Assembly: GCA_902491535.1 (NCBI GenBank) | Contig: CABUHS010000051.1 | Coordinates: forward strand, 1-9,997 | Length of the DNA: 9,997 nt | From: an uncultured Eubacteriales bacterium | GTDB taxonomy: Bacteria; Bacillota; Clostridia; Oscillospirales; CAG-272 | Reading direction: 5' to 3' | Shown here: in pieces, positions 1 through 6,700 of the stretch | How the letters are laid out: each line of letters begins with the position of its first letter | Position numbering within the stretch: the first letter of the stretch is position 1 | The notes under the pieces: model-generated | Databases searched by the model: none | What the model was told of the DNA's origin: nothing | Seen by the model: only the letters and a program-made list of their open reading frames with translations | Translations under genes and position numbers: made by a program

Positions 1-608
1 ACCGCATCGCCGGGATTCAGCGCCTGCGCTTCCTTGCCCCATTCCTGATACCAACCACGGCCGCCGACACAGATTAAAATCTGTCCGCCGCCCTTTGATG
101 CGTGGTGAATATGCCAATTATTGCGGCATCCCGGTTCGAAGGTCACATTGAAAATACCGACTTGACTTTGCGAAATAGGCGCAAGATAGCTGCGTCCGCT
201 GAAATACTGCGCAAATCCATCGTTAGGTGCGCCAACGGGGAAAAGCATATTCTTTTCATGGCGTTTTTTTTCATCCTCCGCACATTCATCCTCGTTCCAG
301 ACTTTCGCCGCTATACGGAATGCCGCCCAAGCCTTTGGCCAGCCCGCATAAAAGGCGGCGTGGGTGAGTATCTCCGCAATTTCCTCCTTTGTAATGCCGT
401 TGTTTTTGGCGCTTATCAAATGATACTCAAATGCGCTGTCCGCAAGACCCTGCGCCATGAGGGATACCACAGTTACGAGAGAGCGATCTCTAAGAGACAG
501 TTTATCCTCTCTGCTCCACACCTCACCGAATAATACATCATCGTTAAGCTCTGCAAATTTCGGAGCAAAACCTCCCAGCTGATTTCTTCCAGCTGTTTGC
601 TTAATCAT
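1..608 (-). CDS. Carboxymuconolactone decarboxylase-like / cupin fusion protein (partial, C-terminus beyond window)
   Basis: The frame is open from an ATG at 608 to the left edge: 202 residues are visible and the C-terminus is outside the window. An AGGAGG sequence 9 bases upstream supports the start. Residues about 25-110 resemble the all-helical CMD/AhpD fold, with an E-Y-H-L segment at 61-64 and a G-I-T-K-E-E-I-A-E-I stretch at 71-80 typical of gamma-CMD-type proteins. The CxxC pair of AhpD peroxidases is absent, so AhpD-type disulfide chemistry is unlikely. Residues about 145-202 form a cupin: H-I-H-H at 167-169 gives the metal-binding HxH, and the usual Glu is replaced by Gln176 in a G-G-G-Q segment; the second cupin motif starts at P-G-D near 199-201. 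It is the last visible gene of the redox operon, 20 bp after a flavodoxin gene. CMD-cupin fusions are common in Firmicutes, but the substrate is unknown. Confidence 0.88.
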   Translation of the reverse strand, partial: MIKQTAGRNQLGGFAPKFAELNDDVLFGEVWSREDKLSLRDRSLVTVVSLMAQGLADSAFEYHLISAKNNGITKEEIAEILTHAAFYAGWPKAWAAFRIAAKVWNEDECAEDEKKRHEKNMLFPVGAPNDGFAQYFSGRSYLAPISQSQVGIFNVTFEPGCRNNWHIHHASKGGGQILICVGGRGWYQEWGKEAQALNPGDA

Positions 609-628
609 TGTAATTTCCTCCTACACTA

Positions 629-1102
629 TCAAAAATTATTTGCCCACTCTTTCAGTGTCGCAGTATCTAATCTTCCGTTCAACATTTTCCCTTGCAGCAG
701 GGTTGCTCCCTGACAGCTCGGCAGCAGCTTCTCATTCGTCTTTCCCATACCGCTTCCGCCGGATGTCGCAAATGGAATAATTGTCTTGCCACTGAAATCA
801 TAACTTTCGAGAAAGGTATTGATAATGGTCGGTGCGACATACCACCAAATCGGGAAGCCCACAAAAATAACATCGTAATCCTCCATGTTTGATACCTTTC
901 CGGCTATAGCTGGACGAGACGCTGGGTTATTCATTTCAACCGAACTGCGGCTTTTCTTATCCGTCCAGTCGAGGTCTGCGCTTGAATAGGGCGCCTCCGG
1001 CTTGATTTCGTACAAATCTGCACCGATTGTTTTTGCAAGCGTCTGTGCCGCTTTGGCGGTCACACCGCTTGCGCTGAAATACGCGACTAATTTTTTACTC
1101 AT
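629..1102 (-). CDS. Cytoplasmic flavodoxin-family protein
   Basis: A 157-residue single-domain flavodoxin fold, likely FMN-binding and using reduced nicotinamide or partner reductases as electron source (inferred). The N-terminal strand K-L-V-A-Y-F-S leads into a phosphate loop S-A-S-G-V-T at 10-15. Val14 stands where the family usually has Asn (SxSGNT), so FMN phosphate binding may be altered. The second FMN-facing loop is G-F-P-I-W-W at 82-87, and a T-S-G-G-S-G loop lies at 113-118. There is no signal peptide, unlike its two relatives in the same operon. I chose the ATG at 1102 because GAGAGG lies 7 bases upstream. A TTG at 1117 would add five residues and overlap the stop of the preceding gene by 4 bases, but no clear ribosome binding site serves it. 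It is 11 bp after the aldo/keto reductase gene and 20 bp before the CMD-cupin gene. Confidence 0.9.
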   Translation of the reverse strand: MSKKLVAYFSASGVTAKAAQTLAKTIGADLYEIKPEAPYSSADLDWTDKKSRSSVEMNNPASRPAIAGKVSNMEDYDVIFVGFPIWWYVAPTIINTFLESYDFSGKTIIPFATSGGSGMGKTNEKLLPSCQGATLLQGKMLNGRLDTATLKEWANNF

Positions 1103-1113
1103 AAATTTACCTC

Positions 1114-2151
1114 TCAAATTTTCTGATTACCCGTAGACCATACATGTTTTTCTTTCGAGGACGAGGCCGTGTTCTGCGCCATAACGCCCACAAGCGCATG
1201 GGGGACATACGGCTCTTCAAGATAGGCGATTTCCTCATCGGATAAGCAAAGTTCTGCGGCCTTTACCGCACCCTCTATATGATGCATCTTCGTCGTACCT
1301 ACCACGGGCGAAGTAACCTTTGTTAACAGCCACGCGAGTGAGATTTCGGTCATGGAAACCTGTCTTTTATCCGCAAGCTCTGTCACACGGCTGATAATCA
1401 CGCTATCCTGTGCGGCTGTTGCATCGTATTTAAGCTTTGCATAACTGTCATCTTCGAGCCGTTTAGAGCTTTCGCCAGGACGCTTTGAAAGCCTGCCGCC
1501 TGCCAGCGCACTGTAGGGAGTCATCGCAATGTTATCTTCTGCACACAGCTTTACCATTTCCCGTTCTTCCTCACGGAAGATCAGATTGTAATGCCCCTGA
1601 ACGGACGCGAATTTTGAAACGCCCTCTTTTTCCGCAAGGGCGTTTGCTTTTGCAAGCTGCCATGCAAAGCAGTTGGAAATGCCGATATACCGCGCCTTGC
1701 CCGATTTCACAACGTTGTTCAGCCCCTCCATAATATCGTAAAGAGGCGTATTGTAGTCCCACATGTGATAGATGTATATATCCACATAGTCCATACCAAG
1801 ATTTTGCAGGCTTTTATCGAGCATCCTTTGGATGTGCTGCTGTCCGGTAATTCCGGCTTCGATTTCTTCGTTTGTGCGGGGCAGGAATTTGGTTGCAATA
1901 ACCGTTTCATCCCGCTTGGCGTAATCTTTAATCGTTCTGCCGAGATACTGCTCGCTTGTACCGCTTTGATAAGCGATAGCTGTATCGAAAAAGTTTACGC
2001 CGAGTTCAAGTCCCCGCTTGATAATTTCACGGGAATGCTCCTCGTCAATCGTCCAGGAATGCTGTCCGTTTGCCGCATCCCCGAATCCCATGCATCCCAT
2101 GCAGATGCGGGACACATGCAAATCGGAATTTCCGAGTTTTGTATATTGCAT
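1114..2151 (-). CDS. Aldo/keto reductase
   Basis: A 345-residue cytoplasmic (beta/alpha)8-barrel NAD(P)H-dependent oxidoreductase of the aldo/keto reductase superfamily, full length for the family. The catalytic tetrad is visible: Asp56 and Tyr61 in F-D-T-A-I-A-Y, Lys88 in A-T-K-F, and His129 in I-Y-H-M-W. The C-terminal cofactor segment is also present (P-V-V-G-T-T-K, followed by an M-H-H-I stretch). The N-terminus (L-G-N-S-D-L-H-V-S followed by G-C-M-G-F-G) is typical of the YdbC/IolS-like branch that reduces small carbonyl compounds. The ATG at 2151 is preceded by a strong AAGGGGGG sequence. It lies 16 bp after the SUMF1-flavodoxin gene and 11 bp before a flavodoxin gene in one transcription unit. 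The substrate cannot be read from sequence; with three flavodoxins and a flavin reductase nearby, a reductive stress or detoxification role is inferred. Confidence 0.95.
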   Translation of the reverse strand: MQYTKLGNSDLHVSRICMGCMGFGDAANGQHSWTIDEEHSREIIKRGLELGVNFFDTAIAYQSGTSEQYLGRTIKDYAKRDETVIATKFLPRTNEEIEAGITGQQHIQRMLDKSLQNLGMDYVDIYIYHMWDYNTPLYDIMEGLNNVVKSGKARYIGISNCFAWQLAKANALAEKEGVSKFASVQGHYNLIFREEEREMVKLCAEDNIAMTPYSALAGGRLSKRPGESSKRLEDDSYAKLKYDATAAQDSVIISRVTELADKRQVSMTEISLAWLLTKVTSPVVGTTKMHHIEGAVKAAELCLSDEEIAYLEEPYVPHALVGVMAQNTASSSKEKHVWSTGNQKI

Positions 2152-2167
2152 CTTGATCGTGCCCCCC

Positions 2168-3631
2168 TTATTTGATTCCGTTTGTTTCCAGCCATTTACT
2201 TACATCGGAAGATAGACTGCTGCCGCCGGAATAATGAACGGACAGCGCTTCACCCATCGCAGCATTCGGCGCTAATTTCACAATCGCCGTCAGACTTTGT
2301 CCGAACCGACCGCCGCCGTGAGAGCAGAATGGGATGATGGTCTTTCCTGAAAAGTCGTATTCTTCAAGGAAGGATGCTATCGGCATCGGAATAGAAGCCC
2401 ACCAGTTTGGATATCCGAGAATGACCGTATCGTACTGCTCCATATTCTCCACATAGTTTTTGATTTCGGGACGCGCCTGTGCGTTTTGATCCCGCTGCGC
2501 CTCGTCAAGCACGGTATTGTAATCTGTGGAATATGGGTGAACAAGCTCAATTTCAAACAGATCGGCTCCGGTCTGTGACTGGATTTCTTCGGCGATTCCT
2601 TTGGTATTGCCACCCCATGAGAAGAAGGCGATCAGCACCTTGCTGCCGGAACCTCCGGTATTTTGTGTCCCTGCGCTGATGACACTTCCGTTTCCGGCAA
2701 CCGCATTTCTGACAAGACGGATACCAATGTTAAAGCTGCCTTTATTCTGTTCCAGTGTTGCACGGTAGGCGCTGCGCATATTCTTTGCAAAATCGTTCCA
2801 ACCGCCTCCGCGATACACCCGAAGCGTGCCGTTTTCGGCTCCGGAAGGATCGGTTTGCGCTTTGGTGCTGTAAGCGCCGTAATAATCCCAAACCCACTCG
2901 CCGACATTGCCGTGCATATTGTAAAGTCCCCATTTGTTTGGAGAAAAGCTGCTTACAGCTACGGTTGTCTGGCGGTATTCGCCCGGTTTCGTCGAGAGGT
3001 TGTCCTGTGAAAAGTAGTTATCTTCAATTTCGTAAGGGTAATGCCCGTAGTAATTGGCCTCCTCGGCGCTAATGGAATTTTCGGTATTGAACGGCGTCTG
3101 TGTTCCCGCACGGCAGGCATACTCCCATTCCGCCTCTGTCGGCAGTCGGTAGCCGTTGGCGCTCCGATCCCATGCGACGCTTTGACCGTCTACGGTATAG
3201 ACAGGCGTCAGATTTTCCTTTTCGCTGCGGGCATTGCAATAGCGGACGGCATCCAGCCACGAGATATTTTCAACCGGCAGGTCATCACCTGAAAAGTTGC
3301 TCGGATTTTCACCCGTGACATCGCGGTATTCTTTCTGTGTCAGCTCATAGATGCTCATATAGAAATTGCTGACGGTAACAGTATGCTGTGTTTCATCATC
3401 GGAACGCCATGCTTCTGTATCGGGACTGCCCATTTCAAATGAGCCGCCTTTGATCAGAACAAAATTTTCAGGTGCATTCATCGTGTCTCCCTCCTGATTC
3501 GGCGGCGTTACCACGCCGGTATTTTCCGAATTCCTGTCCGCGGCGCTTTCATTCGGCTGCCCGTTCTGAGAACAGGCAGACATGGTAAAGAGAAGCACAG
3601 CGGCAAGCAAAAAATCTGTCCATCGTTTCAT
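2168..3631 (-). CDS. Exported lipoprotein with SUMF1/FGE-like domain fused to flavodoxin domain
   Basis: A 487-residue two-domain protein. Residues 1-20 are a lipoprotein signal peptide ending in the lipobox M-S-A-C (Cys20), followed by a polar linker to about 52. Residues about 56-310 are a SUMF1/formylglycine-generating-enzyme-like domain: I-K-G-G-S-F-E-M-G-S at 60-69, R-L-P-T-E-A-E-W-E at 162-170, M-H-G-N-V-G-E-W at 239-246, and R-G-G-G-W near 274-278. Aligned to the human enzyme, the two copper-binding catalytic cysteines fall at Asp280 and Met285, so formylglycine synthesis is not expected; a structural or ligand-binding role is more likely. A Gly/Ser-rich linker (about 312-330) leads to a flavodoxin domain, residues 331-487, with phosphate loop S-W-G-G-N-T at 338-343 and G-Y-P-N-W-W at 406-411. 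This domain is closely similar to that of the lipoprotein encoded just upstream, pointing to tandem duplication. The ATG at 3631 has GGAGG 7 bases before it. Confidence 0.92.
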   Translation of the reverse strand: MKRWTDFLLAAVLLFTMSACSQNGQPNESAADRNSENTGVVTPPNQEGDTMNAPENFVLIKGGSFEMGSPDTEAWRSDDETQHTVTVSNFYMSIYELTQKEYRDVTGENPSNFSGDDLPVENISWLDAVRYCNARSEKENLTPVYTVDGQSVAWDRSANGYRLPTEAEWEYACRAGTQTPFNTENSISAEEANYYGHYPYEIEDNYFSQDNLSTKPGEYRQTTVAVSSFSPNKWGLYNMHGNVGEWVWDYYGAYSTKAQTDPSGAENGTLRVYRGGGWNDFAKNMRSAYRATLEQNKGSFNIGIRLVRNAVAGNGSVISAGTQNTGGSGSKVLIAFFSWGGNTKGIAEEIQSQTGADLFEIELVHPYSTDYNTVLDEAQRDQNAQARPEIKNYVENMEQYDTVILGYPNWWASIPMPIASFLEEYDFSGKTIIPFCSHGGGRFGQSLTAIVKLAPNAAMGEALSVHYSGGSSLSSDVSKWLETNGIK

Positions 3632-3647
3632 GTTTCTTCCTCCATGT

Positions 3648-4334
3648 TTATTTCAGCTTCTCAAGCCAATCCGAAACGGCGCTTGCAGGATTGGATGCCG
3701 CCGAATCACGGGTGGCAAGTCCGTCTGTAATGGTAGCATTCGGTTCCATTGATTTGATTGTGCTGATTGTGTTTGAAAAGCCGCTGCCGCCGCTTGTTAC
3801 GAAAGGCGCAATGGTTTTTCCGGACAGATCATAGGTATCAAGGAAGGTGTAAAGCACCATCGGCATATCCGCCCACCAGTTAGGAAAGCCGAGATAGATA
3901 ATATCGTAGTCATCAAGGTTTTCTACTGTACCGGAAATAGCAGGTCGGGCGTTGTCTCTTTTCTCATTTTGTGCCACATCAAGCAGTGTATTGTAATCCG
4001 TTGTGTAAGGTGTTGCCGGTACGATTTCAAAAATGTCTGCACCGGTTTGCGACTGAATTTCCTTTGCGACGCTTTCGGTATTGCCGGAGTGGGAGAAGTA
4101 GACAACAAGCGCCTTACTGTGGGTTTCTGTCGGCTCATCTGCCGGGTCGTAACTTTCCTCCGATGACGAGGGTGGATTCTGCGAATCAACAGGCTGATCC
4201 TGTCTGTTATCCACAGAGGATTGAATATCTCCCGAAGAAGATGGATTGTCGTCCTCCGTGGTATTGTTGCTGCTGCAGGCCGCAAGACAAAACAGAAGCG
4301 TAAAAACTGTGAGAAGTGAAATAATTTTTTTCAT
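3648..4334 (-). CDS. Lipoprotein flavodoxin
   Basis: A 228-residue predicted membrane-anchored, extracytoplasmic flavodoxin. Residues 1-20 form a lipoprotein signal peptide (positively charged M-K-K start, hydrophobic core, lipobox L-A-A-C with Cys20). Residues about 21-72 are a Ser/Asp/Pro-rich disordered linker, then a flavodoxin domain from residue 73 to the end. The FMN phosphate loop S-H-S-G-N-T at 81-86 is canonical; G-F-P-N-W-W at 149-154 and the T-S-G-G-S-G loop at 180-185 complete the cofactor site. The frame extends 17 codons further upstream, but the ATG at 4334 is chosen because GGAGG lies 9 bases before it and it begins the signal peptide. It is 26 bp after the flavin-reductase gene and 16 bp before the SUMF1-flavodoxin gene. 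Flavodoxins are normally cytoplasmic, so the partner and electron source outside the membrane are open questions. Confidence 0.92.
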   Translation of the reverse strand: MKKIISLLTVFTLLFCLAACSSNNTTEDDNPSSSGDIQSSVDNRQDQPVDSQNPPSSSEESYDPADEPTETHSKALVVYFSHSGNTESVAKEIQSQTGADIFEIVPATPYTTDYNTLLDVAQNEKRDNARPAISGTVENLDDYDIIYLGFPNWWADMPMVLYTFLDTYDLSGKTIAPFVTSGGSGFSNTISTIKSMEPNATITDGLATRDSAASNPASAVSDWLEKLK

Positions 4335-4360
4335 TGTGGTTTTCCTCCAATCAAAATTTG

Positions 4361-4906
4361 TTATTCTTTGCCAAAGCTCATACATTTGCCGATTACATCT
4401 CCTGTTTGGAGATATTCATAGGTGGGCATCTCAAACAGCACCGGTTTGAGTTTTCGGTAATCAATCCTTCCGGCTTCTGTTAAAACCGACTCGTCGGCAT
4501 GGACGCCCGCTATTTTGCAGATAAAGCTCTCAAAGCCCTCGGTTTCATAGATATCATCCACGGTGCATTCCATAACGACAGGTGCTTCGTCGATAATTGG
4601 TGCGCCCGTTTCCCCGGCATGATATAGGAAAACCTCAGACTTATCTGTTTTATTGCCGCTGACACATCCGACATAGTCTGCCTTTTTCAGCATTGTCCTG
4701 TCTACTATGCTGACTGTCAGCGCACGGGTATTCTTGATACCTTGATTTGTGTAATGCGGCTTTGCCAGGCTGATCATAATTCTGTCGTGTCCGATGATAC
4801 CGAGATGGCCAACGAGTACATAATTCGGTTTCCCGTTCACCATCGTGCCGATTACGACCAGCGGCGTAGGATATAGAGCCAAGCTGTTTCCGATATTCTT
4901 TTGCAT
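4361..4906 (-). CDS. Flavin reductase-like FMN-binding split-barrel protein
   Basis: A 181-residue protein of the flavin reductase-like (DIM6/NTAB, FMN-binding split barrel) family, likely cytoplasmic. Visible family traits are the N-terminal L-Y-P-T-P-L-V-V-I-G strand (11-20), an N-Y-V-L-V-G-H-L segment at 28-35, I-M-I-S-L-A-K-P at 43-50 with H-Y-T-N-Q-G-I (51-57) in the place of the usual HxT...I element, and F-V/S-I-V-D-type strands around 63-70. Such proteins reduce free FMN/FAD or use bound FMN to reduce small molecules. The frame is open for 41 codons upstream, overlapping merR, but the ATG at 4906 has a strong AGGAGG 8 bases before it and gives a family-length protein. It follows merR by 19 bp and precedes the lipoprotein flavodoxin by 26 bp; supplying reduced flavin to the operon's flavodoxins is a reasonable inference only. 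Confidence 0.9.
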   Translation of the reverse strand: MQKNIGNSLALYPTPLVVIGTMVNGKPNYVLVGHLGIIGHDRIMISLAKPHYTNQGIKNTRALTVSIVDRTMLKKADYVGCVSGNKTDKSEVFLYHAGETGAPIIDEAPVVMECTVDDIYETEGFESFICKIAGVHADESVLTEAGRIDYRKLKPVLFEMPTYEYLQTGDVIGKCMSFGKE

Positions 4907-4925
4907 GTCTGTCTCCTCCTGAAAA

Positions 4926-5279
4926 TTATTTATTTTTGTTGTTTCTGATTTTGTGCCGCAGATAATCCATGCGTTCAAGCTGCTTTTCCTTAAAATGAAT
5001 TTCGTCAAGCGCATTGCTTCTAAGTTCATTCAGCATACGCAGGCGTTCGTTTTCTGTAGATTTACCCTCCAAAAGCAACCGCATATAGGTTTCTACTTCT
5101 TCATTGCTGAAACCGATATCGTGCAGCGTCATAATCATGCTGAGGCGTTCTAAATCTTGATCGTCGTACTGCCAAACACCCATAATCTTTTTGACTTCGC
5201 CGCACAATCCCCAGCTTTCATATTCTTTCAAAACTTCAATAGGGATATTGTATTTTTCGCTCGTCTCATTGATCGTCAT
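4926..5279 (-). CDS. MerR-family transcriptional regulator
   Basis: A 117-residue regulator, first gene of the redox operon. The N-terminal winged helix-turn-helix of the MerR family spans about residues 1-68: T-S-E-K-Y-N-I-P at 6-13, L-K-E-Y-E-S-W-G-L at 17-25 (in place of the family's LRYYExxGL), then V-W-Q-Y-D-D-Q-D-L-E-R-L in the wing and second HTH (35-46), and D-I-G-F-S-N-E-E-V at 54-62. Residues about 75-112 are the long coiled-coil dimerisation helix. The only cysteine is Cys26, and there is no C-terminal Cys cluster or effector domain, so this is not a classic metal or SoxR-type Fe-S sensor. The start ATG at 5279 is served by AAGGGAG at 8 bases. It probably controls its own operon through the dyad and promoter region upstream (5317-5375). 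Confidence 0.9.
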   Translation of the reverse strand: MTINETSEKYNIPIEVLKEYESWGLCGEVKKIMGVWQYDDQDLERLSMIMTLHDIGFSNEEVETYMRLLLEGKSTENERLRMLNELRSNALDEIHFKEKQLERMDYLRHKIRNNKNK

Positions 5280-5311
5280 GTTTTACGCTCCCTTATATTC
5301 TGATTTTTTGT

Positions 5312-5349
5312 AAAAAAATATAGATGTTCCGTTTAGGAACATCTATATT
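5312..5349 (-). terminator. Perfect 14-bp dyad with T-run: likely lysR terminator, possible MerR operator
   Basis: Arms 5317-5330 and 5336-5349 are perfectly complementary over 14 bp (core AGATGTTCC / GGAACATCT) with a 5-base loop. Read on the minus strand, the second arm runs into a 7-base T tract, giving the form of a rho-independent terminator 53 bases beyond the lysR stop. The stem is AT-rich with only moderate stability. Because it overlaps the -10 region and the first transcribed bases of the merR promoter, it could equally be an operator for the MerR dimer. The two readings are not exclusive. Confidence 0.6.
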
Positions 5350-5375
5350 ATATACTGCTTTTCAAGGAATGTCTA
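5347..5375 (-). promoter_or_regulatory. Predicted promoter of the merR-redox operon
   Basis: On the minus strand, a TAGACA -35 box (5375-5370) and a perfect TATAAT -10 box (5352-5347) are separated by exactly 17 bp. Transcription would start near 5340, about 60 bases ahead of merR. The -10 box runs into the 14-bp dyad at 5317-5349, so transcripts made here would begin inside the first arm of the hairpin. The spacer is 17 bp, not the 19-20 bp of classic MerR-activated promoters. Confidence 0.6.
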
Positions 5376-5401
5376 ATACTTATAATGTATAATCAGAAAT
5401 G

Positions 5402-6268
5402 TTATTTAAGCATTTCTTTTAGATATCTTATAAATGCTTCGGCTGCTTTTGAAAAGGGTTGCGTTTTCTTCCACACAAGTAAGGTGCCGGATTCCAGCTT
5501 CGGCGACAGCGAAATATATTTGAGACCTTTGTATTCACAATCGAGTTTTACAGCGATGATTGTTCCGAGGCCGTTATTAGCGAGAATTGCCATATTATAA
5601 AGCAGATTACCGCTTACAACAATATTTTCCTCGTTTGCGTATTCACCCAACCAGTTATAAATATGATTTTGAACCAGCTCACGGCGGGTAAGGATCAGGG
5701 GTATATCGCAAAAATCCTGCGGCGTCAGAGCTTCTTTCTTTGCAAGAGGTGAGTTTTTACTCACCAAAGCACACCATTCTTCTTTAATATCGGTGTGTAT
5801 AAACTCATATTTCCCGATGTCCACAGGCTCCAGCAACAGACCGATATCCAAAAGCCCGCGGTCGATTCTCTCCTTGATATGATCGGAGTTTCCGCTATAT
5901 AATTCAAAGGTTACACCTGGATACTTCTGCCGGAAAGAAACCATTGCCTCCGACAGAAACTGCATACTTTTTAACTCGCCGCTGCCGATAGATACCACGC
6001 CGCTGACAGTTTCATCGTGAGAAAAATCCCGCTTTGTTTTTTCTGAAAGAGACACAATCTCCTGCGCACGGCGTTTGAGCAGCGTCCCGTCATCTGTCAG
6101 GATAATGTTGTGATTGCTGCGTTGAAACAGTTTGACACCCAGTTCTTCTTCAAGCTGTGCGATCTGCCTTGAAAGAGTCGGCTGTGTTACATGGAGCATT
6201 TCTGCAGCCTTTGTTATGTTTTCCTCTCTGGCTACCATAAGAAAATAGTTCAAAACCCTGAGTTCCAT
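5402..6268 (-). CDS. LysR-family transcriptional regulator
   Basis: A 288-residue, full-length LysR-type regulator. The N-terminal winged helix-turn-helix covers residues 1-60, with the recognition region I-T-K-A-A-E-M-L-H-V-T-Q-P-T-L-S-R-Q at 18-35 and E-E-E-L-G-V-K-L-F-Q-R at 40-50. A linker helix follows, then a two-lobed periplasmic-binding-like effector domain from about 88 to the end (V-S-I-G-S-G-E at its first strand). The frame extends 41 codons further upstream, but the ATG at 6268 gives the canonical M-E-L-R-V-L-N-Y-F start and is preceded by AAGAGG. It is transcribed from its own promoter in the same direction as the merR operon, not divergently. Whether the redox operon is its target is inferred from proximity; the effector is unknown. 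Confidence 0.93.
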   Translation of the reverse strand: MELRVLNYFLMVAREENITKAAEMLHVTQPTLSRQIAQLEEELGVKLFQRSNHNIILTDDGTLLKRRAQEIVSLSEKTKRDFSHDETVSGVVSIGSGELKSMQFLSEAMVSFRQKYPGVTFELYSGNSDHIKERIDRGLLDIGLLLEPVDIGKYEFIHTDIKEEWCALVSKNSPLAKKEALTPQDFCDIPLILTRRELVQNHIYNWLGEYANEENIVVSGNLLYNMAILANNGLGTIIAVKLDCEYKGLKYISLSPKLESGTLLVWKKTQPFSKAAEAFIRYLKEMLK

Positions 6269-6292
6269 AAAAGTACCTCTTTCTATGCTTAC

Positions 6293-6321
6293 AGTATAGT
6301 ATAAAAGCAATCGATTTTCAA
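6293..6321 (-). promoter_or_regulatory. Predicted lysR promoter
   Basis: On the minus strand, TTGAAA (6321-6316) and TATACT (6298-6293) are separated by 17 bp, a near-consensus housekeeping promoter 25 bases upstream of the lysR start codon. A second overlapping TATACT at 6303-6298 would leave a spacer of only 12 bp and is unlikely to serve. Confidence 0.65.
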
Positions 6322-6700
6322 TATCTCTAACTGGAGAAATGCCTTTAATGAATATTTGCAATTCTGCTCCGTAAAGTAAGTAACAGGACAAAATTATATG
6401 AGAAGGAAAGGTTATGGCGAATCAGAGAATCAACTATAGAGTGAGTGCCGAATCAGTAGATATATAAAAGTATCCCGCTTGCATTTTGCAAAAACTTTAC
6501 CTATGTTTCCGGTGATGTGCAATGCAAAAAATTTTGTTGCCATATATGAATATAAGAAACTCACAAAAATCAATTACAAAGTAAGTATAGCACAATATAT
6601 TGATTTTGTAAAATTCGCAAATCCATATATAGAATTTTCTGCTGACCTGCAGAAAAACAGAAACAACATTTATATTTACTATTGAACGGACAAGCCTTAA

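Noticed and set aside
102..533. Plus-strand open frame of 143 codons
   Set aside because: It lies opposite the CMD-cupin gene, has no ribosome binding site, and its product is Arg/Cys/Phe-rich without family features, while the minus strand shows clear domain motifs.
1765..2175. Plus-strand open frame of 136 codons
   Set aside because: It is antisense to the aldo/keto reductase, whose catalytic tetrad is fully visible on the minus strand.
2663..3318. Several overlapping frames on both strands
   Set aside because: All are shadows inside the SUMF1-flavodoxin gene, which has intact domain signatures.
6479..6685. 68-codon plus-strand frame
   Set aside because: TTG start, no ribosome binding site, low-complexity Tyr/Asn/Lys-rich product in AT-rich DNA.
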